Below are positions 1 through 5,014 of a stretch of DNA of 5,014 bases, piece by piece. The stretch covers positions 1 through 5,014 of the forward strand of contig JASLGB010000167.1 in assembly GCA_030150315.1 (NCBI GenBank), in the 5' to 3' direction. Each line of letters starts with the position of its first letter. Position 1 is the first letter of the stretch. A program made the position numbers and the translations under genes. The stretch comes from Dokdonella sp. (GTDB lineage Bacteria > Pseudomonadota > Gammaproteobacteria > Xanthomonadales > Rhodanobacteraceae). Under the pieces are notes generated by a model. The model ran no database searches. It was not told the DNA's origin and saw only the letters and a list, made by a program, of their open reading frames with translations.

Positions 1-82
1 CGAACTGCGCCGCGACGCTAGCCACGCCGCGGCGGCGGCCATCGCGGCCCTGCCCGGCCTTGAAGGCACGGAGGCCGAATGA
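1..82 (+). CDS. lpxB: Lipid A disaccharide synthase LpxB, C-terminal end only (partial)
   Basis: Only the last 26 residues are inside the window, read in the frame that begins at base 2 and stops at TGA 80-82. The tail contains LRRDASHAAAAAIAAL, which resembles the C-terminal helix of E. coli LpxB as I recall it (LRCNADEQAAQAVLEL): a shared Leu-Arg, an Asn/Asp-Ala-Asp/Ser step and an Ala-rich helix. LpxB is a peripheral inner-membrane glycosyltransferase that joins UDP-2,3-diacylglucosamine to lipid X to make the lipid A disaccharide. Its usual place just before rnhB and dnaE in gammaproteobacteria supports the call, because both genes follow here. The stop overlaps the start of the next gene as ATGA. 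The catalytic part lies outside the window, so identity rests on a short tail plus gene order. Confidence 0.78.
   Translation, partial: ELRRDASHAAAAAIAALPGLEGTEAE
70..74 (+). promoter_or_regulatory. Ribosome binding site of paralog A
   Basis: GGAGG lies four bases before the ATG at 79, inside the last codons of lpxB. It favours the start at 79 over the next in-frame ATG at 121 (Met15), which lies just before the first membrane helix. Confidence 0.6.
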
Positions 83-86
83 GCAC
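73..86 (+). repeat. 14-base direct repeat, left copy (lpxB / paralog A junction)
   Basis: GGCCGAATGAGCAC covers the stop of lpxB and the start of paralog A. The identical 14 bases recur at 1803-1816 across the stop of A and the start of rnhB; the bases on either side differ (A against T before, G against T after). The two copies therefore bracket paralog A exactly. The match is certain; what it means is open. Confidence 0.6.
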
Positions 87-1812
87 GGGCAGGCCGGCGA
101 CCGCGCGCACCACCGCCGGGATGCGCGTCGTCGCCGTCCTCCTGTTCGTCGCGATGATGGGCTTCGGCCCGCTCTCGGAAAACACCGCCGCCGAGAAGGT
201 TTTCGCCTCGACACTGGTCGGCATCGTCCTGCTTGCCGCGGTCTTCGCCAGCGGGCGCCTGTCGTTCTCGCTGGTGTTCACGGCCCTGCTGTTCGGCCTG
301 ATCGAAGCGGCCGGCCGCTTCAAGTTCCTTTATCTCAACACGCCGCTGCTGGCGCCCGATCTCGAATACTTCGTCAATCGGGAAACGCTGGAACTGTTCA
401 CGCATTATCCGCCACTGCTCGCCAGCGGCCTCGCCGCGCTGCTGCTGGTGCCCCTGCTGCTGATCGTGTCGTGGCGCAGCGATGCGCCGACCTTCCTGCT
501 GGCGCATGCGCGACCGGTGCGCGGCATCGCGCGCGTGCTCGGCCTCACCGCTTCCATCGCCCTGTTGCTGGCCTGCCTCAACGCCGGCGGCCCGTTCCGC
601 ACGCTGTTCAACAAGCCGATGTGGGTCGCCATCAACGATCGCAGCTTCATCACCGACTTCGTCACCTCGTTCAACGACACCGTCATCGAATGGCCGGAAA
701 TTCCGGCCGATGTCGACCGCAGCATTTCCTGGAAGCTCAACCGTCCGCTGCAGGCGCCGCCGACACCGCCCGACGTGGTCGCGGTACTCGAGGAAAGCAC
801 CTTTGATCCGCGCCTGCTCAAGCCCTGCACGCTGCCGCTGTGCACACTGCGCATGTTCGAGCCGGATTCGCGCACGCGCGCGCACGGGCCGCTCGGCGTG
901 CACACCTTCGGCGGCGGCACCTGGACCAGCGAGTTCTCGCTGCTGACCGGGCTGGCGCACAACCTGTTCGGCAACGCCGGTCTGTACGCGCCCTACAACC
1001 TCGCGCCGCGCGTCGTGCACACCTTGCCCAAGGCGTTCCAGCAGGCCGGCTATCGCGCCATCGCCGTGTATCCGATGACGGGCGATTTCCTCAACGCGCG
1101 CAACGCCTACGACTACTACGGCTTCGATGCGTTCTACGACGGCACCGACTACGGCCTCGGCTGGGAAAGCCACGACGCCGACCTGCTGGAAGTCTTCAAG
1201 CGCATCCTCGCCGACGAGAAACGTGTCCATCCCGATCAGCCGCTGTTCGTGTTCCTGCTCACCCTGCATCAGCACGGACCGCACATGAAGCCACTGGCCG
1301 AACTGGCGCCGCCGTTCAACCAGCCGCTGTTTCCGAACCGCTTCAAGCCCAAGAAGCTCGACGACTGGCTCAACCTCAACCTCGGCAACTATCTCGAGCG
1401 CGCGCACGAATCGGACGCGATGATGTCCGACCTCGAAGCCCTCCTGCTCGACCGTCCGCAACCGACGGTGCTGATGCATTTCGGCGACCACCAGCCCTCG
1501 TTCGACGGCGCCATCAACCTGATTCCGAAGGCATTGCCCAAGGGCGCCGGGCCGAACGCACACTGGGTGACGTACTTCATGCTGAAGACGAATTTCCCGG
1601 TGCGCCGCCGCTTCGACTACCCGATCCTCGACATCGCCTTCCTCGGCTCGCTGCTGCTGGATGTGGCCGGCGTGCCGAAGGATCCGTTCTATCAGGCCAA
1701 TACGCTGCTGCGCGAACGCTGCAAGGGCCGCTACCTCGACTGCAAGGACAAGCGCACGGTGACCTCGTACCACGACTACGTCTTCACGACACTCAAGGAC
1801 CTGGCCGAATGA
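79..1812 (+). CDS. LTA synthase / phosphoglycerol transferase-like inner-membrane enzyme, paralog A
   Basis: 577-residue membrane enzyme of the alkaline phosphatase superfamily, closest in motif pattern to LtaS and OpgB/MdoB, which move phosphoglycerol from phosphatidylglycerol onto an envelope glycan. Five likely membrane helices lie at about residues 14-33, 41-58, 61-79, 112-131 and 148-168. A linker and a periplasmic catalytic domain (about 230-530) follow. Visible active-site set: LEEST with metal-binding Glu238/239, GGGTWTSEF with Thr283 as probable nucleophile, QHGP with His399, and FGDH with Asp470-His471. The loop between helices 3 and 4 has YLNTPLLAPDL, like the 'GEPLLPxDL' loop of LTA synthases. 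The sulfatase signature Cys-x-Pro-Ser-Arg is absent, so it is not a sulfatase. EptA-type phosphoethanolamine transferase motifs are absent too. Cysteines 250/255 and 548/555 may form disulfides. It overlaps lpxB and rnhB by four bases each, implying translational coupling. The family is secure; donor and acceptor are unknown. Confidence 0.88.
   Translation: MSTGRPATARTTAGMRVVAVLLFVAMMGFGPLSENTAAEKVFASTLVGIVLLAAVFASGRLSFSLVFTALLFGLIEAAGRFKFLYLNTPLLAPDLEYFVNRETLELFTHYPPLLASGLAALLLVPLLLIVSWRSDAPTFLLAHARPVRGIARVLGLTASIALLLACLNAGGPFRTLFNKPMWVAINDRSFITDFVTSFNDTVIEWPEIPADVDRSISWKLNRPLQAPPTPPDVVAVLEESTFDPRLLKPCTLPLCTLRMFEPDSRTRAHGPLGVHTFGGGTWTSEFSLLTGLAHNLFGNAGLYAPYNLAPRVVHTLPKAFQQAGYRAIAVYPMTGDFLNARNAYDYYGFDAFYDGTDYGLGWESHDADLLEVFKRILADEKRVHPDQPLFVFLLTLHQHGPHMKPLAELAPPFNQPLFPNRFKPKKLDDWLNLNLGNYLERAHESDAMMSDLEALLLDRPQPTVLMHFGDHQPSFDGAINLIPKALPKGAGPNAHWVTYFMLKTNFPVRRRFDYPILDIAFLGSLLLDVAGVPKDPFYQANTLLRERCKGRYLDCKDKRTVTSYHDYVFTTLKDLAE
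1795..1799 (+). promoter_or_regulatory. Ribosome binding site of rnhB
   Basis: AAGGA lies nine bases before the ATG at 1809, inside the last codons of paralog A. It supports 1809 as the rnhB start even though the frame stays open far upstream. Confidence 0.5.
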
Positions 1813-1816
1813 GCAC
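1803..1816 (+). repeat. 14-base direct repeat, right copy (paralog A / rnhB junction)
   Basis: This is the second perfect copy of GGCCGAATGAGCAC, across the stop of paralog A and the start of rnhB. Both upstream proteins therefore end in Ala-Glu and both downstream proteins start Met-Ser-Thr. The core GGCCGAAT also occurs once inside rnhB (1943-1950), so part of the match reflects common Leu-Ala-Glu codons. Confidence 0.6.
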
Positions 1817-2402
1817 TGCAGCGGAATTCGTCGCCGGCGTCGACGAAGCCGGTCGCGGCCCGCTGGCCGGGCCGGTCGTGGTGGCCGCGGTCATCCTCGA
1901 TCCGCGCCGACCGATCGACGGACTGGCCGACTCCAAGGCGCTGGCCGAATCGCAGCGCGACGCGCTGGCACCGCTCATCCGCGAGCGGGCGCTGGCCTGG
2001 TCCCTGATCGTGGTGGATACCGACGAGATCGAGCGCCTGAACATCCTCGGCGCCACGATGGCCGGCATGACGCGCGCACTGGATGCGCTGACGCTAGCGC
2101 CGACGCTTGCCCTGATCGACGGCAACCGCCTGCCGAAAACACTCCGTTGCGCCGCCCGCGCCGTGGTCGGCGGCGATGCCTCGGAGCCGGCCATCGGTGC
2201 TGCCTCGATCCTTGCCAAGACCGAACGCGACCGGCGGATGCGCGCATTCGATCCGATCCACCCCGGCTACGGCTTCGCCCGCCACAAGGGCTATCCGACG
2301 CCCGAACACCTCGCTGCGCTGGAGCGCCTCGGCCCCTGCGCCATCCATCGCCGCGGCTTTGCGCCGGTGAAGCGCCTGATCGCACCCGGCCTGTTCCGCT
2401 GA
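1809..2402 (+). CDS. rnhB: Ribonuclease HII
   Basis: 197-residue type 2 RNase H, a cytoplasmic enzyme that cuts the RNA strand of RNA-DNA hybrids and starts removal of single ribonucleotides from DNA. The sequence follows E. coli RnhB along its length. It opens with VAGVDEAGRGPLAGPV (Asp12, Glu13, and the Gly15-Arg16-Gly17 motif that senses the RNA-DNA junction). Then come DSKAL, LNILGATM, LIDGN (Asp104), GGD (Asp123), AASILAKTERD, HKGYPT (Tyr162) and the C-terminal HRRGFAPVKR. Asp12, Glu13, Asp104 and Asp123 form a complete DEDD metal site, so the enzyme should be active. The gap between the last two Asp is one residue longer than in E. coli. It overlaps paralog A by four bases. The frame is open upstream to about 840, but that part is Arg/Ala-rich and lies over paralog A, so 1809 is the start. 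Confidence 0.97.
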   Translation: MSTAAEFVAGVDEAGRGPLAGPVVVAAVILDPRRPIDGLADSKALAESQRDALAPLIRERALAWSLIVVDTDEIERLNILGATMAGMTRALDALTLAPTLALIDGNRLPKTLRCAARAVVGGDASEPAIGAASILAKTERDRRMRAFDPIHPGYGFARHKGYPTPEHLAALERLGPCAIHRRGFAPVKRLIAPGLFR

Positions 2403-2444
2403 CCCGGGGCGAGCGAGCTCCTCGATCTTCGCTTTCGCCGGGTC
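2401..2444 (+). other. Imperfect hairpin over the rnhB stop codon
   Basis: GACCCGG (2401-2407) pairs perfectly with CCGGGTC (2438-2444), and inside it AGCGA (2412-2416) pairs with TCGCT (2429-2433), leaving a 4 x 4 internal loop. No T-run follows, so it is not a standard intrinsic terminator. It could protect the 3' end of the lpxB-A-rnhB message or slow polymerase there. Seen by eye; no folding energy was computed. Confidence 0.35.
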
Positions 2445-2489
2445 GCGCATGGTGCTGGGAAAACGGCGCTGGCCGTCACGCTCCGAGGC

Positions 2490-2519
2490 AAAAAACCCGA
2501 CACCCGCATGACGGTGTCG
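2490..2519 (-). terminator. Intrinsic-terminator-like hairpin reading on the minus strand
   Basis: CGACACC (2498-2504) and GGTGTCG (2513-2519) form a perfect 7-bp stem with an 8-base loop. Six A residues at 2490-2495 become a T6 tract just after the stem when read on the minus strand, separated by two bases. On the plus strand only TT follows, so it is weak in that direction. No minus-strand gene is seen to need it. It may instead block antisense transcription into rnhB, or be chance. Confidence 0.4.
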
Positions 2520-2536
2520 TTACCATGGCGTGAAAT
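2508..2536 (+). promoter_or_regulatory. Candidate sigma-70 promoter of paralog B
   Basis: ATGACG (2508-2513) and TGAAAT (2531-2536) each match the -35 and -10 consensus at four of six bases and are 17 bases apart. Initiation would fall near 2543, about 20 bases before the paralog B start. The match is modest, but the gap is the only place for a promoter of B if it is not simply read through from rnhB. Confidence 0.27.
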
Positions 2537-2551
2537 TTCAGCGACACGTCA
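2509..2551 (+). promoter_or_regulatory. Long inverted repeat just upstream of the paralog B ribosome binding site
   Basis: TGACGGTGTCG (2509-2519) and CGACACGTCA (2542-2551) are complementary over ten base pairs with one bulged G (2513). The 22-base space between them contains the perfect palindrome TGAAATTTCA (2531-2540). The arms lie about three helical turns apart and flank the candidate -10 box, so this could be an operator for a dimeric regulator. If transcription starts further upstream it could instead be a leader hairpin next to the ribosome binding site at 2553-2562. The left arm also pairs with 2498-2504, so the two stems exclude each other. The pairing is seen directly; the function is inferred. 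Confidence 0.4.
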
Positions 2552-2552
2552 C

Positions 2553-2562
2553 GGGGAAAGGA
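2553..2562 (+). promoter_or_regulatory. Ribosome binding site of paralog B (decides the start)
   Basis: The purine run GGGGAAAGGA ends two bases before ATG 2565; its GGGGA part is seven bases away. The earlier in-frame ATG at 2508 sits in the loop of a hairpin with no Shine-Dalgarno sequence, and the 19 residues it would add do not look like the start of paralog A. Start 2565 is preferred. Confidence 0.65.
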
Positions 2563-2564
2563 AG

Positions 2565-4283
2565 ATGCAGGCGAAGGACGCTTGGCGCTGGCTGCGCCGC
2601 ATGCTCGGGATGGCCGTCGGCGCGGCGGCCTGCCTCTACGCCTTGTGGTTGCTGCTGCCGGGCGAAACGCGCGAGCCGGAACGGATGTTCTGCCTCGCCG
2701 CGACGCTGTGCAGTGCTTTGGCCTTGGCCGTGCTCAGCGGCCGCCCCGGCTTCGGCCTGCTGATGGCCGGCGTGCTGGCCGCCGGCCTGTGGATGAGCAT
2801 CGAAGTCAAGCTGAGGTATCTGAGCACGCCGCTGCTGGCGCCGGATCTGCGCTATCTCGTCAGCACCTCCACGCTCGATGTGGTCCTGCACTACCCGAAG
2901 ATCTGGCGACGTTTCGCCCTGGTGGCCACTGGCGCCGCGATGCTCGGCGGCCTCGTATGGTGGCTGGAATCGCCGGGCTGGTGGCGCCGAAGACGCTGGA
3001 TCACCTGGGCTGTGGCGCTGCTGGTGGCGACGTTTCCGCTCGGTCTCATTGCGTGGCCGCACGGCCCGTTCCGGCAGGTGTACGCAACCCCCATGTGGGA
3101 GTTCGTGACCGAGGCCAAGCTCAATCCGGCGGCGACGTTCCTGCGCTCGTTCTCACGCATGCAGGTGGAGTTGCCGCCGCACGCATCCGCACCACCGGAT
3201 GCCTTCGACTGGGGCGCCGGCATGGAGGCACCGGGTTCCGCCGCGCAGTGGCCGGCCAAGCGCCCGGACCTGTTTGTCGTGCTGGAGGAAAGCACCGTCG
3301 ATCCACGCTACTGGTCGGCCTGCGACGTGCCGCTGTGCACGGCGTCGATGTTCGATCCCGATCCGTGGACCCGCGCGCACGGCCCCTTGCGCGTACACAC
3401 CTACGGCGGCGGCACCTGGACCAGTGAGTTCGCGTTCCTGACCGGCCTGCCGCACACCCTGTTCGGGCCGGCCGGTTTGTATGCACCGTTCAACCTCGCG
3501 CCGCGCATCCGCGCGAGTTTGCCGCGGCACTTGAAAACCCTTGGCTACCGGACGGTGGCGGTGTACTCGATGCCGCGCGACTTCCTGCGCGCGCAACAGG
3601 CCTACGCCGACTATGGCATCGACGAATATGTCGATGCGAACGACCATGGCCTGGTCTGGGAAAGCACCGATGCCGACCTCATGCGCGGTGCCGAAAAGGT
3701 ACTTGATGGTCTGCGCGCGAAGGACGACCGACCGTTGTTTTTCATGATCCTGACCATGCGCCAGCACGGTCCTCACGATTACCCGCTCGATCGATTGCCG
3801 GTGCCTTGGAACCGGCCACCGCTGCGCAATCAGGACGACCGCGTCAATCGCAATTTCGCCCACTACCTGTACCGCCTGCATCAATCGAGCAAGGCTCTTG
3901 CCGCCTTGCGCCAGCGCCTGTTCGACGACGGCCGCCCGTTTGTTCTGGCGCATTTCGGCGACCACCGCCCGGGCTTCGACGGCCTCGAAGCCTCCCTGGC
4001 CGACAGCCTGCCCTCATCGCTGGCCGATCCCCGCACGCTGACTTATTACCGCATCGACAGCAGCGAACCCGGCCCCGACCGTTCGCTGGACGGCCCCGTC
4101 GACATCGCGTTCCTCGGCAGCCTGCTGCTGGACGTGGCCGGCCTGCCCCGCGGGCCGTGGTTCGAGGCCAATGCGCGCATGCGCGACCGCTGCGATGGCC
4201 GTTTCACGGACTGCCCGGATCAGCGCCTGCTCGACTCCTTCCTCGGCTACGCGCTGGACACGCTGCACGTGCTGGAGAAGTAG
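2565..4283 (+). CDS. LTA synthase / phosphoglycerol transferase-like inner-membrane enzyme, paralog B
   Basis: 572-residue homolog of paralog A with the same build. Five likely membrane helices lie at about 12-32, 41-58, 61-79, 115-134 and 146-164, followed by a Pro/Ala-rich linker and a periplasmic domain from about 235. Active-site set: LEEST (Glu241/242), GGGTWTSEF (Thr286, probable nucleophile), RQHGPH (His401) and FGDH (Asp466-His467). The loop between helices 3 and 4 keeps YLSTPLLAPDL. In a 49-residue block around the nucleophile (B 267-315, A 264-312), 38 residues are identical by count. Cysteines 253/258 and 543/550 match the two pairs in A. Differences: the residue two before the active-site His is Arg399, where A has His397; the linker differs in sequence; and there is a 162-bp leader, where A is overlap-coupled. 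This suggests related chemistry with separate control and perhaps a different acceptor. A start at 2508 (591 residues) is possible but less likely. The substrate is unknown. Confidence 0.87.
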   Translation: MQAKDAWRWLRRMLGMAVGAAACLYALWLLLPGETREPERMFCLAATLCSALALAVLSGRPGFGLLMAGVLAAGLWMSIEVKLRYLSTPLLAPDLRYLVSTSTLDVVLHYPKIWRRFALVATGAAMLGGLVWWLESPGWWRRRRWITWAVALLVATFPLGLIAWPHGPFRQVYATPMWEFVTEAKLNPAATFLRSFSRMQVELPPHASAPPDAFDWGAGMEAPGSAAQWPAKRPDLFVVLEESTVDPRYWSACDVPLCTASMFDPDPWTRAHGPLRVHTYGGGTWTSEFAFLTGLPHTLFGPAGLYAPFNLAPRIRASLPRHLKTLGYRTVAVYSMPRDFLRAQQAYADYGIDEYVDANDHGLVWESTDADLMRGAEKVLDGLRAKDDRPLFFMILTMRQHGPHDYPLDRLPVPWNRPPLRNQDDRVNRNFAHYLYRLHQSSKALAALRQRLFDDGRPFVLAHFGDHRPGFDGLEASLADSLPSSLADPRTLTYYRIDSSEPGPDRSLDGPVDIAFLGSLLLDVAGLPRGPWFEANARMRDRCDGRFTDCPDQRLLDSFLGYALDTLHVLEK

Positions 4284-4312
4284 CCAGCGCCACGGACGCG
4301 CGGCTGTCAATC

Positions 4313-4341
4313 TTGCCGCTGCCGGGGGCAGCCACTACGCT
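4313..4341 (+). promoter_or_regulatory. Candidate dnaE promoter
   Basis: TTGCCG (4313-4318) and TACGCT (4336-4341) are separated by 17 bases, giving a plausible -35/-10 pair ahead of dnaE. The spacer contains the hairpin GCTGCC-GGG-GGCAGC (4318-4332), with no T-run after it, so it is not a terminator. Initiation near 4350 would give a very short leader of about 17 bases. Judged by eye only. Confidence 0.35.
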
Positions 4342-4366
4342 GGCCTGCCCAGTGTCGCCGCCCGCC

Positions 4367-5014
4367 ATGTCCCCCGGTTTCGTCCATCTCCACGTGCACA
4401 GCGAGTACTCGCTGACCGACTCGACGATTCGTGTCGGCGATCTGGTTCGTGCCTGCAAGAACGCGGAAATGCCGGCGGTGGCGCTGACCGACCAGAGCAA
4501 CCTTTTTGCGCTGGTGAAGTTCTACAAGACCGCCGAAAGCGCCGGCATCAAGCCAATCGTCGGCAGCGACCTGTGGTTGCCCAATCCCGAGGACGCGCAT
4601 CGTCCGCTGCGCGCCAGCGTGCTGTGCCAGGACCGCACCGGCTACCTGAATCTTTCGCACCTGCTCACGCGCGCGCACGTCGAAGGCCGCCACGGCGACT
4701 ACGCGATGATCGACCCGCTCTGGCTGCAGGAGCTGGGCACCGGCCTGATCCTGCTGCTTGGCCCGCACAGCGACATCGGCCAGATGCTGGCCGGCGGCCG
4801 CGACGAGGCCGCCCTGGAGCGCGCGCAGTGGTGGCGCTCGCACTTCCCCGAGCGCTTCTATCTGGAGGGCATGCGCACGCAGCGGCCCGGCGAAGAGCCG
4901 TTCCTTGCGCGCGCGCTCGACCTGGCGGCGCGGCTGGATCTGCCCGTGGTCGCGAGCAACGACGTGCGCTTCCTGCAGCGCGACGACTTCGACGCGCACG
5001 AGGCGCGCGTGTGC
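4367..5014 (+). CDS. dnaE: DNA polymerase III alpha subunit DnaE, N-terminal part (runs off the window)
   Basis: 216 codons are open to the window edge; the full protein is usually about 1,160-1,190 residues. DnaE is the polymerizing subunit of the replicative DNA polymerase III. What is present is the N-terminal PHP domain: FVHLHVHSEYSLTDS (residues 5-19), MPAVALTDQSNL (35-46), IKPIVGSD (61-68), RTGYLNLSHLL (90-100), HFPERFYLE (159-167) and VVASNDVRFLQ (195-204). These follow the E. coli protein block by block. The PHP metal site is partly eroded: His9 and His11 remain, but Gln43 stands where metal-binding forms have His, Asp68 where they have Glu, and Arg201 in the usual 'NDVH' His position. 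Proofreading by this domain is therefore unlikely. No clear Shine-Dalgarno precedes ATG 4367; an in-frame GTG at 4352 is possible but less likely. The polymerase core lies beyond the window. Confidence 0.97.
   Translation, partial: MSPGFVHLHVHSEYSLTDSTIRVGDLVRACKNAEMPAVALTDQSNLFALVKFYKTAESAGIKPIVGSDLWLPNPEDAHRPLRASVLCQDRTGYLNLSHLLTRAHVEGRHGDYAMIDPLWLQELGTGLILLLGPHSDIGQMLAGGRDEAALERAQWWRSHFPERFYLEGMRTQRPGEEPFLARALDLAARLDLPVVASNDVRFLQRDDFDAHEARVC

Noticed and set aside
688..709. Inverted repeat GGCCGGAA-A-TTCCGGCC
   Set aside because: It lies within the coding sequence of paralog A and is explained by codons for Trp-Pro-Glu-Ile-Pro-Ala; such GC-rich palindromes are expected by chance.
60..806. 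A 248-residue plus-strand frame overlapping paralog A
   Set aside because: It is Arg/Pro/Ala-rich with no motif, while the 79-1812 frame has membrane helices and a complete active site.
840..1808. The rnhB frame is open upstream to an ATG at 840, suggesting a 520-residue fusion protein
   Set aside because: The upstream part is Arg/Ala-rich, has no motif and lies across the well-supported paralog A frame. High GC keeps alternative frames open. The RnhB homology begins right at 1809 with a ribosome binding site.
2508..2564. Start of paralog B at ATG 2508
   Set aside because: No Shine-Dalgarno, start codon in a hairpin loop, and the extra 19 residues lack any match to paralog A; 2565 has a strong purine-rich site.
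3153..3965. A 270-residue open frame on the minus strand
   Set aside because: It lies wholly opposite the catalytic domain of paralog B, shows no recognisable motif, and is the usual GC-rich antisense shadow.
79..4283. Annotation of A and B as sulfatases or EptA-type phosphoethanolamine transferases
   Set aside because: No Cys/Ser-x-Pro-x-Arg sulfatase motif and no EptA nucleophile motif of the CGTATAVS type; the TWTSEF nucleophile block and the five-helix membrane part fit LtaS/OpgB.
4318..4332. Hairpin GCTGCC-GGG-GGCAGC after paralog B as a terminator
   Set aside because: There is no T-run after the stem, and it sits in the spacer of a candidate promoter.
4307..4999. A 230-residue open frame on the minus strand opposite dnaE
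   Set aside because: The plus strand encodes a clear DnaE N-terminus throughout, so the antisense frame is a shadow.

Overview
The window is GC-rich DNA from a gammaproteobacterium, most likely of the Xanthomonadales/Lysobacterales (Xanthomonas, Lysobacter, Rhodanobacter and relatives). The evidence is the order lpxB - rnhB - dnaE on one strand, which is the end of the conserved lipid A / fatty acid / replication cluster, together with strong G/C bias at third codon positions and proteobacterial-type RnhB and DnaE sequences. All genes read on the + strand. The species cannot be named from this alone.

Layout: (1) 1-82, the C-terminal tail of a protein that matches the end of LpxB, lipid A disaccharide synthase. 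(2) 79-1812, a 577-residue inner-membrane enzyme of the LTA synthase / phosphoglycerol transferase (MdoB/OpgB-like) branch of the alkaline phosphatase superfamily, called paralog A here. (3) 1809-2402, rnhB, ribonuclease HII. (4) 2403-2564, a 162-bp non-coding gap with several inverted repeats and a candidate promoter. (5) 2565-4283, paralog B, a second 572-residue enzyme of the same family and clearly homologous to A. (6) 4284-4366, a short gap with a candidate dnaE promoter. (7) 4367 to the window end, the first 216 codons of dnaE, the DNA polymerase III alpha subunit. No tRNA, rRNA, CRISPR array, insertion sequence or integrase was seen.

lpxB, A and rnhB are joined by two 4-base ATGA stop/start overlaps, so they are probably one translationally coupled transcript. 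Paralog B has its own leader and is probably controlled separately. dnaE follows after 83 bases.

The unusual part is the pair of envelope enzymes. In the commonly seen order rnhB follows lpxB directly and dnaE follows rnhB; here a related membrane phosphotransferase sits in each gap. Both keep the full catalytic set of the LtaS/OpgB family (metal-binding Glu, Thr nucleophile, His, Asp-His), five predicted membrane helices, and two matching cysteine pairs. A Gram-negative host has no lipoteichoic acid, so the acceptor is unknown. A periplasmic glucan, a lipopolysaccharide-linked sugar or another envelope glycan decorated with phosphoglycerol or a similar head group are all possible. A perfect 14-base direct repeat brackets paralog A exactly at its start and stop, which may be a footprint of how the gene entered the operon.
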